This document shows positions 9,989 to 16,633 of a stretch of DNA of 17,131 nucleotides, in pieces. The notes below the pieces were generated by a model that searched no databases, had not been told where the DNA came from, and saw only the letters and a list, made by a program, of their open reading frames with translations. Within the stretch, counting starts at the first letter, position 1; each line of letters begins with the position of its first letter. Origin of the DNA: an uncultured Collinsella sp. (GTDB taxonomy: Bacteria; Actinomycetota; Coriobacteriia; Coriobacteriales; Coriobacteriaceae); NCBI GenBank assembly GCA_902489225.1, contig CABTZA010000019.1, positions 1-17,131 on the forward strand. The letters run 5' to 3'. The position numbers and the translations under genes are program-made.

Positions 9989-11236
9989 CTAGATCAGGTC
10001 CTCCGCATCATCGAAGGCGTCGGTGTCGTGGACACCGCAGAAACGGGAGCCGGGACGGGCCTGGTTGCGGCACTGGATGCCGTCCTCGGACACGAACTCG
10101 CAGCGACGGACGTCCTCGTCCTCCTCGTCACCGATCAGGTCGGCGGCGGGCTCCTCGTGAACGGGAACGTTCTTGAGGATGTCGGCGGCAAGGGTCTCGG
10201 ACTTAATGTCGATGTGCCAGCCGGTCAGGCGCGCGGCGAGGCGGGCGTTCTGGCCCTCCTTGCCGATGGCGAGGGACAGCTGGTCGTCGGGCACGATGAC
10301 GCCGGCGTAGGCCTTCTCCTCGTCGATAAGGACGCGGGTAACCTTGGCGGGCGACAGGGCGTTGGCAACGTAGACAGCCGGATCGGCATCCCACAGGATG
10401 ACGTCGACGCGCTCGCCACGGAGCTCGCCCACGACGGCGCGAACACGGCTGCCCTTGGGACCGACGCAGGCGCCAACCGGATCCAGGCGATCGTCGAGCG
10501 AGTGAACGGCGACCTTGGAGCGCTGGCCGGGCTCGCGGGCGATCGACTTGATCTGGACGGTGCCCTCATAGATCTCGGGCACCTCCTGCTCAAACAGACG
10601 ACGCATGAGCTCGGGGTGGGTACGAGAGATGACAATCGGCGGACGGCTGTGCTCGCCACGAACCGGCTGCAGGTTGGAGTTGGGGTCGCGAACGTCGATA
10701 ATCACGGCCTTGATGTGCTGGTTGTGCAGGTAGCGCTCGCCCATCGGACGCTCGTTGCGCTCGTTCTCGTAACGGCGCTGGTCAAAGTGCGGAAGCTCGG
10801 CCTCGACACCCTCGCGAATCTTGACGATCGTGAAGTCGGGTGTGGACTGCAGTACGGTACCGCTGATGAGGTCACCGATGCGGCCGGAGAACTCCTCGTA
10901 GATTTGCTCGCGGGCGGAGTTGCGCACGATGGCGTTGATCTCGGCCTTGGCGTGCTGGGCGGCGATGCGGCTCGTGTTCTTGGGAGTGACGTCGATCTCC
11001 TCGAACTCGGTGAAGTTGCCCTCCTCGTCCATGGAATCGTCGATCGGCTCCAGACGGTAGACGTAGATCTTGCCGGTGGTGCGGTCGATGGTCACCTTGG
11101 CGCCCCACTCAAGATGCAGGATCTCGGCATAGCTCTTGGCGAGCGACTGCTCCAGGCGGTCGATCAGGTAGAGCTGGTCGATGTGCTTCTCCTGGCAAAG
11201 CTCCATCAGGGCGGACATCATGTCGGATGCTGCCAT
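9989..11236 (-). CDS. nusA: Transcription elongation/termination factor NusA with Cys/His tail
   Basis: Binds RNA polymerase and nascent RNA, modulating pausing, termination and antitermination. 415 aa from the chosen ATG at 11236, which is preceded by GGAAAG and lies 1 nt after the rimP stop; an in-frame ATG at 11269 lacks a ribosome-binding site. Domains: polymerase-binding N-terminal domain (1-120), S1 (about 121-190), KH1 with GPKGSR (259-264), KH2 with AIGKEGQN (323-330). It lacks the extra acidic repeats of Escherichia coli NusA. Unusual feature: residues 379-403 form Cys379-X9-Cys389-X10-Cys400-X2-His403 inside an acidic tail, a plausible small zinc-binding module. Identity is certain; the tail's role is unknown. 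Confidence 0.97.
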   Translation of the reverse strand: MAASDMMSALMELCQEKHIDQLYLIDRLEQSLAKSYAEILHLEWGAKVTIDRTTGKIYVYRLEPIDDSMDEEGNFTEFEEIDVTPKNTSRIAAQHAKAEINAIVRNSAREQIYEEFSGRIGDLISGTVLQSTPDFTIVKIREGVEAELPHFDQRRYENERNERPMGERYLHNQHIKAVIIDVRDPNSNLQPVRGEHSRPPIVISRTHPELMRRLFEQEVPEIYEGTVQIKSIAREPGQRSKVAVHSLDDRLDPVGACVGPKGSRVRAVVGELRGERVDVILWDADPAVYVANALSPAKVTRVLIDEEKAYAGVIVPDDQLSLAIGKEGQNARLAARLTGWHIDIKSETLAADILKNVPVHEEPAADLIGDEEDEDVRRCEFVSEDGIQCRNQARPGSRFCGVHDTDAFDDAEDLI

Positions 11237-11237
11237 C

Positions 11238-11732
11238 TTACTTTCCTTCCTTCGCGGGCTTGAAGTCATAGGTGGGCTTCAACTTGCACTTTTTAACATC
11301 AGAGAAATCAAGGGTAACGGACTCGCCGTCCTCGAGCTCGAGGGTCACGTTCGTCTCGGTGGCGGCGGCAATCTTACCGGCGTACTTGCGACGGCCCTCG
11401 GTGGCGGTGGAGGTGAGCTCGCAGTTCTCGCCCACAAAGCGGGCAAAGTCACTCGGGCGGCGCAGCGGGCGCGCCATACCCGGGCTCGACACCTCGAGCG
11501 TATAGCTCGAAGAGATGGGGTCGAGCTCCTCAATCACATCGCCGACCCATTTGGTGTTGGCCGTGACGTCATTGAGCGACAGGCTCTGACCCTCGGCACC
11601 CTCGATACGCACACGCACGCAGGGGGCCTTGGTGGCACCCACGAGCTCAACGTCGACGATGTCGATATCGTGCTGGGGAGCGACGGCCTCGAGCGCGTCG
11701 ATGATCGCCTGCTCGGTCTTGGTCTTGACCAT
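11238..11732 (-). CDS. rimP: Ribosome maturation factor RimP
   Basis: Assists 30S subunit assembly. 164 aa, normal for the family. The N-terminal alpha/beta domain has the family feature VDVELVG (about 26-32) and the YTLEVSSPGMARPLRR signature; the C-terminal SH3-like beta domain contains KYAGKIAAATETNVTLEL. The reading frame stays open upstream to 11945, but the ATG at 11732 is preferred because GGAGGTG sits 6 nt upstream and the protein then begins like known RimP; the upstream extension would cross an intrinsic terminator. First gene of the rimP-nusA-infB array, which starts from the promoter at 11811-11839. Confidence 0.95.
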   Translation of the reverse strand: MVKTKTEQAIIDALEAVAPQHDIDIVDVELVGATKAPCVRVRIEGAEGQSLSLNDVTANTKWVGDVIEELDPISSSYTLEVSSPGMARPLRRPSDFARFVGENCELTSTATEGRRKYAGKIAAATETNVTLELEDGESVTLDFSDVKKCKLKPTYDFKPAKEGK

Positions 11733-11752
11733 TGCGGCACCTCCATCCATAC

Positions 11753-11785
11753 AAAAAAGAAGCGGGGCCGAAACCCCACTTCTTT
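11753..11785 (-). terminator. Strong intrinsic terminator in the rimP leader (candidate attenuator)
   Basis: Minus-strand RNA pairs AAAGAAGUGGGG with CCCCGCUUCUUU (12 bp, one U-G wobble valid only in this direction), loop UUUCGG, followed by a run of six U. The run ends about 20 nt before the rimP ATG and just ahead of its GGAGG site. leuS already has its own hairpin at 11927-11964, and a good promoter lies between the two. This terminator would therefore act on RNA started at the rimP promoter, giving a roughly 50-nt product unless read through. Confidence 0.8.
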
Positions 11786-11810
11786 CAATTACAACTTCAT
11801 TTGCAAGCAA

Positions 11811-11839
11811 ACTATACCAATACCTGCGCAAACGTGCAA
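11811..11839 (-). promoter_or_regulatory. Candidate sigma-70 promoter of the rimP-nusA-infB array
   Basis: Minus strand: TTGCAC (-35, 11834-11839), 17-nt spacer, TATAGT (-10, 11811-11816; five of six consensus bases). Predicted RNA start near 11804, about 72 nt before the rimP ATG. A 7-bp inverted repeat, CGCAGGT 11854-11860 and ACCTGCG 11822-11828, brackets the -35 element and could be an operator. Predicted from sequence only. Confidence 0.55.
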
Positions 11840-11926
11840 CCACAACACAAACCCGCAGGTCAGCGTGCCCACAGCATCTCCACAAGAATACAACAATTAA
11901 CCGTAGGCACCCAGACGGGCAACTGC

Positions 11927-11964
11927 AAGACGAGGGACGACCCAACCGGATCGCCCCTCGTCTT
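11927..11964 (-). terminator. leuS: leuS terminator
   Basis: A 14-bp stem pairs 11927-11940 with 11951-11964 around a 10-nt loop, starting 26 nt after the leuS stop. The one imperfect position is a G-U wobble in minus-strand RNA and an A-C mismatch in plus-strand RNA, favouring leuS-direction function. The minus-strand U tail is short, whereas the plus-strand side has TTTT, so some bidirectional activity is possible. Confidence 0.65.
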
Positions 11965-11990
11965 TTATGCGTCAGTTATGCGCGCAGCGC

Positions 11991-14567
11991 TTACTTGACC
12001 ACCAGGTTAACCAGCTTGCCAGGCACGCAGATGGCCTTGACGACCGTCTTGCCCTCGAGCCACTTGGCAACGGCCTCCTCGGCGGCAGCCTGCATCTCCT
12101 CGTTGGAGGCGTCGCGGGCGACGTCGATGCGGCCACGAACCTTGCCGAGCACCTGTACGACGATCTGCACCGTGTCCTCAACGGACTCGGCCAGGTCAAA
12201 CTCGGGCCAGGCGGCAGTGTAGGCATTGCCCTCGCAGCCGAGTGCCTCGTGCCACAGCTCGTCGGCCCAGAACGGGCAGATGGGGGCAAGGACGCTCACG
12301 ATATCCTTAGCCACGCCGTAGCACAGCGCCTTGTCGCGGGCGGTACCCTCGGTAGCGTTGAGGTAGGCGCTCGCCGCGTTGACGAGCTCCATGACGGCCG
12401 AGATCGCGGTGTTGAACTGACCGCGGTCAAAGTCCTCGGTGCACTTGGCGATGGTGCGGTGACGCTCGCGATAGAGCTTCATCGCGACCTCGTCGAGCGC
12501 GGACTTGTCAAAGGCCACGTTGGCGTCGCCGGACTGGACGAGCTGCCACACGATACGCCAGGCGCGCTTAATGAAACGGTTAGCGCCCTCGACGGCCTTG
12601 GGATCCCAGTCGAAGTCCTTCTCGGGCGGGGCAATAAACAGGATCGCCAGACGCATGGTGTCGGCGCCGTAGGGCTCGATGACCGAGCTCGGGGGCACGA
12701 CGTTGCCCTTGGACTTGGACATGGTGTCGCCGTTCTCGTCCTTGACCATGCCCTGGCACAGCAGGTTGGTGAAGGGCTCGTCAACGCTCAGCAGGCCCAG
12801 GTCGCGCAGTGCCTTGGTAAAGAAGCGACTGTAGAGCAGGTGCAAAATGGCGTGCTCGATGCCGCCGATGTAGTTATCGACGGGCATCCAACGGTCGGCG
12901 GCCTCGCGGGAGAAGGGCAGCTCGGTGTTGTGCGGATCGGTATAGCGCAGGTAATACCAGCTGGAGCAGGTAAAGGTGTCCATGGTATCGGTCTCGCGCT
13001 TGGCCGGGCGACCGCAGACCGGGCAGGTGGTCTCGTAGAACTCCTTGCACTCGGCGAGGGTCTCGCCGGCACCCAGGTCCAGGTTCTCGGGCAGCGTCAC
13101 CGGCAGCTGGTCCTCGGGCACGGGCACGATGCCGCAGTGCTCGCAGTGGATGGCCGGGATGGGGTTGCCCCAGTAACGCTGGCGGCTGATGAGCCAGTCG
13201 CGCAGACGGAACTCGACCTTGCGACGGCCGCAGCCCATGGCCTCGAGGTCGGCCACGATCGCAGCCTCGCCCTCGGAGTGCTTGCCGCCGCGCATGCCGG
13301 TGTACTTGCCGGACTGGACAAGCGTGCCCTCGGCAGCGTGGGCACAATCCCAGTCGACGGACTCGGCATGGAAGGTATCGATGGTCTCGCCGCTGGCCTC
13401 GACGGCAGCGCGGTCGTCATCGTCCAGGATGATCGGCACGATCGGCAGGTCGTACTTACGGGCAAACTCAAAGTCGCGCTGGTCGCCACAGGGAACGGCC
13501 ATGACGGCACCGGTACCGTAGTCGGCAACGACATAATCGGCAACCCACACGGGGACCTTCTCGCCGTTGACGGGGTTTACCACATAGCGGCCCGTGAAGG
13601 CACCGTGCTTCTCGAGGGTGCCCTGGGCACGCTCGACGGCAGAAATATGCTTGGAGTCCTCGACGATCTTGGTGACGGCCTCCTCGTACTCCGTGCCCTC
13701 GACGAGCTCGTGCAGGCCGGCGTACTCGGGAGCCAGGACAAAGAAGGAGACGCCAAAAAGGGTATCGGCACGCGTGGTGAAGACGGTGATCTTGCCCTCG
13801 TCGCCCTCGATGGGCTCGCCATCTTGGTCGCACAGGGTAAAGTCGACCTCGGCACCCTCGGAGCGACCGATCCAGTTGGCCTGCATCTGCTTGACGCGCT
13901 CGGGCCAGCCGGGGAGCTTCTCCAGGTCGTCGAGCAGCTCCTGAGAGTACTCGGTAATCTTGTAGTACCACTGCTCAAGGTCGCGCTTCTCGGGCTCGGT
14001 GCCGCAGCGCCAGCACTTACCCTCGGTAACCTGCTCGTTGGCCAGAACGGTCTTGCAGTTAGGACACCAGTTAACCGGGTTCTTCTTGCGATAGACCAGG
14101 CCCTTTTCCCACATCTTCTCAAAGATCCACTGACCCCAGCGGTAGTAGTCGGGGCTGCAGGTCTTGACCATGCGATCCAGATCGTAGGAGAAGCCCATGC
14201 GCTTCATCGTGGCGAGCGCCTGGTCCATGTTCTTATACGTCCAGGCGGCAGCCTGCGTGTTGTGCTTGATGGCGGCGTTCTCGGCAGGCAGGCCAAAGGC
14301 GTCAAAGCCGATGGGATGCAGCACGTCGTAGCCGCGCATGCGGGCCTGACGGGCCATGGCATCGCCGATGGTATAGTTGCGAGCGTGGCCCATGTGCAGG
14401 TCGCCCGACGGATACGGGAACATCTCGAGCACGTACTTCTTGGGCTTGCTGTCGTCGGTGTCGACGGCAAAGAGGTTGGAGTCCTCCCAGGCCTTCATCC
14501 ACCGGGACTCAATGGCCTGCGCGTCGTAGACAGGGATCTCGTCCTTATGATCTGTGCAATCGCACAT
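11991..14567 (-). CDS. leuS: Leucyl-tRNA synthetase
   Basis: Charges tRNA-Leu with leucine. Class I synthetase of 858 aa, the usual bacterial size. Signature motifs: HMGH (58-61; the HIGH box) after EMFPYPSGDL, and TMSKS (615-619; the KMSKS box) followed by KGNVV. A zinc-binding segment with CPNC and CWRCG pairs lies after about residue 165. The CP1 editing domain is present, with FTTRADTLFGV and a later GTGAVMAVP motif. The C-terminal anticodon-binding region and short terminal domain end at TAA 11991. The start is ATG at 14567, with AAAGGAG 5-6 nt upstream. Preceded by a long palindromic leader and followed by its own terminator, so probably monocistronic. Confidence 0.98.
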   Translation of the reverse strand: MCDCTDHKDEIPVYDAQAIESRWMKAWEDSNLFAVDTDDSKPKKYVLEMFPYPSGDLHMGHARNYTIGDAMARQARMRGYDVLHPIGFDAFGLPAENAAIKHNTQAAAWTYKNMDQALATMKRMGFSYDLDRMVKTCSPDYYRWGQWIFEKMWEKGLVYRKKNPVNWCPNCKTVLANEQVTEGKCWRCGTEPEKRDLEQWYYKITEYSQELLDDLEKLPGWPERVKQMQANWIGRSEGAEVDFTLCDQDGEPIEGDEGKITVFTTRADTLFGVSFFVLAPEYAGLHELVEGTEYEEAVTKIVEDSKHISAVERAQGTLEKHGAFTGRYVVNPVNGEKVPVWVADYVVADYGTGAVMAVPCGDQRDFEFARKYDLPIVPIILDDDDRAAVEASGETIDTFHAESVDWDCAHAAEGTLVQSGKYTGMRGGKHSEGEAAIVADLEAMGCGRRKVEFRLRDWLISRQRYWGNPIPAIHCEHCGIVPVPEDQLPVTLPENLDLGAGETLAECKEFYETTCPVCGRPAKRETDTMDTFTCSSWYYLRYTDPHNTELPFSREAADRWMPVDNYIGGIEHAILHLLYSRFFTKALRDLGLLSVDEPFTNLLCQGMVKDENGDTMSKSKGNVVPPSSVIEPYGADTMRLAILFIAPPEKDFDWDPKAVEGANRFIKRAWRIVWQLVQSGDANVAFDKSALDEVAMKLYRERHRTIAKCTEDFDRGQFNTAISAVMELVNAASAYLNATEGTARDKALCYGVAKDIVSVLAPICPFWADELWHEALGCEGNAYTAAWPEFDLAESVEDTVQIVVQVLGKVRGRIDVARDASNEEMQAAAEEAVAKWLEGKTVVKAICVPGKLVNLVVK

Positions 14568-14590
14568 ATCAGCTCCTTTAATCTTAGCTG

Positions 14591-14709
14591 GGGTCGGTCG
14601 GCTTAGCTTTATTCGCTACTGCGGACAGTCCTGCGCAAGACGAAGAGCACATTAAGTGCTCTTCTTTGCGTGCGGAACTTGTAGCAAACAAAGCTAAGCC
14701 GACCGACCC
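14591..14709. repeat. 119-bp palindromic element in the leuS leader
   Basis: Perfect 20-bp inverted repeat: GGGTCGGTCGGCTTAGCTTT (14591-14610) and its complement (14690-14709). Pairing continues inward through TCGCTAC (14613-14619) against GTAGCAA (14681-14687), and ends in a central hairpin GAAGAGCAC / GTGCTCTTC (14642-14650, 14655-14663). Almost the whole element can fold on itself. It begins 23 nt upstream of the leuS ATG. It could be a MITE-like insertion or a leuS regulatory leader. No target-site duplication is evident, and no T-box core sequence is present. Confidence 0.7.
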
Positions 14710-14726
14710 TAAGGTTAACTTGACTG

Positions 14727-14735
14727 ATGATAGCA
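14727..14735 (-). promoter_or_regulatory. Candidate extended -10 promoter for leuS
   Basis: Minus strand reads TGC-TATCAT (14735 to 14727), an extended -10 element with five of six consensus hexamer bases. RNA would start near 14720, so the 119-nt palindromic element would form the 5' part of a roughly 150-nt leuS leader. There is no convincing -35 element. The promoter sits just after the 14744-14778 terminator. Confidence 0.35.
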
Positions 14736-14743
14736 AATACGAC

Positions 14744-14778
14744 AAGCGAGATGCCTGCGACTTGCAGGCATCTCGCTT
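14744..14778. terminator. Terminator-like 15-bp stem between guaB and leuS
   Basis: Perfect stem AAGCGAGATGCCTGC (14744-14758) with GCAGGCATCTCGCTT (14764-14778) and a 5-nt loop. The U-rich tail is modest on both sides (TTTATCT on plus, TTGTCGTATTT on minus). It most likely stops guaB transcription before the leuS promoter, about 160 nt past the guaB stop. Confidence 0.65.
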
Positions 14779-14836
14779 TATCTAAATAACGTGGTTGTGA
14801 ATCAACCGCTATTTGTTACCCGCCCAAGCATGGTCG

Positions 14837-14935
14837 GGTTTTCCAAGTGCCGCAGATTGCCGTGAAAGAGGAGCGACGCGTACTTTGGTACGCGAGCGAC
14901 GGTTTGAACGGCAAGGTGCGGTGCTTGGGAAAGCC
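14837..14935. other. Long two-part hairpin, candidate structured RNA or repeat element
   Basis: 14837-14863 pairs almost continuously with 14908-14935, with one 2-nt internal loop and one bulge. An inner perfect stem CGCGTAC (14877-14883) / GTACGCG (14888-14894) has a 4-nt loop. Between them is a purine-rich asymmetric region, with the 8-mer GAGCGACG repeated directly on both sides of the inner stem (14871-14878 and 14894-14901). Three pairs in the outer stem are G-U wobbles in plus-strand RNA but A-C mismatches in minus-strand RNA, which favours a plus-strand RNA. No clear promoter was found for one. It starts 2 nt beyond the guaB stop. Confidence 0.55.
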
Positions 14936-14937
14936 GT

Positions 14938-16449
14938 CTAGCGGTAGGAAACGCTCTGCTGGGAATCCTTCACGACTACGTCGTGGGCGCCGCCTTCGAC
15001 GATCGAGGTCGAGCTTACCAGGGTCAGGCGTGCCTTTTCCTGGAGCTCGGGGATCGAGAGGGCACCGCAGTTGCACATCGTGGACTTGACCTTGTAGAGC
15101 GTGCCGCCCACACCATCCTTGAGGGAGCCGGCGTAAGGAACGTAGGAGTCGACGCCCTCGACGAAGCTGAGCTTTGCGGCGCCGCCCAGGTCGTAACGCT
15201 GCCAGTTGCGGGCACGCGCAGAACCCTCGCCCCAGTACTCCTTCATGTACTGGCCGTTGACGTTGACGCGCTCGGTCGGGCTCTCGTCAAAGCGGGCGAA
15301 ATAGCGGCCCAGCATCATAAAGTCGGCACCCATGGCAAGGGCGAGCGTCATGTGGTAGTCGTAGACGATACCGCCGTCAGAGCACACGGGCACGTAGACA
15401 CCGGTCTCCTCGTAGTACTCGTCACGGGCGCGGCAGACGTCGATCAGCGCGGTGGCCTGGCCGCGGCCGATACCCTTGGTCTCGCGGGTAATGCAGATGG
15501 AGCCGCCGCCGATACCGACCTTGATGAAGTCGGCACCGCAGTCGGCCAGGAAGCGGAAGCCCTCGGCGTCGACGACGTTGCCGGCACCGACCTTGACGTC
15601 CTCGCCGTAGTTGGCGCGAATCCACTCGATGGTGCGCTTCTGCCACTCGCTGAAGCCCTCGGAGGAGTCGATGCACAGGACATCGGCGCCGGCCTCGATG
15701 AGCAGCGGCACGCGCTCGGCATAGTCGCGGGTGTTGATACCGGCGCCGACCATGTAGCGCTTGTCGTTATCGAGCAGCTCGTTGGGGTTGGTCTTGTGGC
15801 TGTCGTAGTCCTTGCGGAAGACGATGCCCATGAGGTGATCGTTGTCGTCGACGATGGGCAGGGCGTTGAGCTTGTTGTCCCAGATGACGTCGTTGGCAAC
15901 CTTGAGGCTGATGTTCTTGTCGCCCACGATGAGCTGCTCACGCGGGGTCATGAACTCGGAGACCTTCGTCTGGTGGTCATCGCGGCTGGGGCGATAGTCA
16001 CGGCTGGTGACGATGCCCAGGAGCTTACCCTTGGGAGTGCCGTCGTCGGTAACCGGCATGGTGGAGTGACCGGTCTTCTCCTTGAGCTCAATGACCTGCT
16101 CCATGGTCATGTCGGGGGTCAGCGTGGAATCGGACTGAACGAAACCGGCCTTGTGATCCTTGACGGCCTTGACCATAGCGGCCTCGGACTCGGCGCTCTG
16201 GGAACCGTAAATGAAGGACAGGCCACCCTCGGTAGCGAGCGCGACACCCATATCGACGCCCGAGACGGACTGCATGATGGCGGAAACCATGGGGATGTTC
16301 AGGGTGATTGCCGGCTTCTCACCGCGCTTAAAGCGGGTTAGCGGCGTCTTAAGAGAGACGTTGTTGGGGATGCACTGCGAGGACGAGTAACCAGGGACCA
16401 GCAGATACTCCGAAAACGTGTGGGACTCACCGGGAAAGAACGTAGCCAT
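14938..16449 (-). CDS. guaB: IMP dehydrogenase, trichomonad-like subtype
   Basis: Oxidises IMP to XMP with NAD+, the rate-limiting step of guanine nucleotide synthesis. 503 aa. The barrel is interrupted by a CBS-domain pair (about 105-225). The active-site loop is GIGGGSICITR with the catalytic Cys319, unlike the GPGSICTTR of ordinary bacterial enzymes. Other residues: Asp261 (CIDSS), Arg382 (GRYFARF), the flap dyad Arg418-Tyr419 (NWQRYD), Glu431, and a KSTMCNCGAL stretch near the end. Length and these positions coincide with what I recall of the Tritrichomonas foetus enzyme. Start ATG 16449 with AAGGAG upstream. Divergent from the regulator gene. Function is certain; the subtype is from memory. 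Confidence 0.96.
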   Translation of the reverse strand: MATFFPGESHTFSEYLLVPGYSSSQCIPNNVSLKTPLTRFKRGEKPAITLNIPMVSAIMQSVSGVDMGVALATEGGLSFIYGSQSAESEAAMVKAVKDHKAGFVQSDSTLTPDMTMEQVIELKEKTGHSTMPVTDDGTPKGKLLGIVTSRDYRPSRDDHQTKVSEFMTPREQLIVGDKNISLKVANDVIWDNKLNALPIVDDNDHLMGIVFRKDYDSHKTNPNELLDNDKRYMVGAGINTRDYAERVPLLIEAGADVLCIDSSEGFSEWQKRTIEWIRANYGEDVKVGAGNVVDAEGFRFLADCGADFIKVGIGGGSICITRETKGIGRGQATALIDVCRARDEYYEETGVYVPVCSDGGIVYDYHMTLALAMGADFMMLGRYFARFDESPTERVNVNGQYMKEYWGEGSARARNWQRYDLGGAAKLSFVEGVDSYVPYAGSLKDGVGGTLYKVKSTMCNCGALSIPELQEKARLTLVSSTSIVEGGAHDVVVKDSQQSVSYR

Positions 16450-16500
16450 GTTTCTCCTTTTTCCATGCGACCGGTCGGCTGCAGGCCTCGTAGGACCCAG

Positions 16501-16527
16501 CCCAACCTTGGGCGCCCAATACTGGGG
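16501..16527. promoter_or_regulatory. Nested CCCAA/TTGGG palindromes, candidate operator
   Basis: Four boxes in tandem: CCCAA (16501-16505), TTGGG (16508-16512), CCCAA (16515-16519), TGGGG (16523-16527). The middle two give the perfect 12-bp palindrome TTGGGCGCCCAA (16508-16519). The cluster lies just downstream of the predicted guaB -10 element, so a bound protein would block guaB transcription. The binding factor is unknown; a purine-responsive repressor or the neighbouring regulator are guesses. Confidence 0.45.
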
Positions 16528-16528
16528 A

Positions 16529-16557
16529 AGTATCTTAACGCACTTTGACTGCTACAA
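16529..16557 (-). promoter_or_regulatory. Candidate guaB promoter, overlapping a divergent promoter
   Basis: Minus strand: TTGTAG (-35, 16552-16557), 17-nt spacer, GATACT (-10, 16529-16534). On the opposite strand TACAAT (16553-16558) is a good -10 for the regulator gene, with a weak -35 (TATCTT, 16531-16536) 16 nt upstream. The two promoters occupy the same DNA, so their activities would be mutually exclusive. Prediction by eye. Confidence 0.45.
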
Positions 16558-16633
16558 TGCATGTTTTAAGAAGAGCACACGAGGGTTTGACGCAGGCTTT
16601 GCGTTTGCCCAGCAAACACTTTAGCGGGAAGAC

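Noticed and set aside
9989..11269. NusA starting at 11269 (426 aa)
   Set aside because: No ribosome-binding site there, and it would overlap rimP by more than 30 nt; the ATG at 11236 has GGAAAG upstream and begins like other NusA proteins.
11238..11945. 235-aa version of RimP starting at 11945
   Set aside because: The extra 71 residues run through the promoter and intrinsic terminator and show no homology; the ATG at 11732 has a proper GGAGG site and the correct family length.
14584..14652. 22-codon upstream ORF in the leuS leader, minus strand (MCSSSCAGLSAVANKAKPTDPS)
   Set aside because: No convincing ribosome-binding site and only one leucine codon; half of it is the palindrome arm, so it is probably chance.
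14568..14735. T-box riboswitch upstream of leuS
   Set aside because: A structured leader before an aminoacyl-tRNA synthetase gene invites this call, but the conserved T-box core (AGGGTGGNACCGCG) and typical stem I motifs are not present in the minus-strand sequence.
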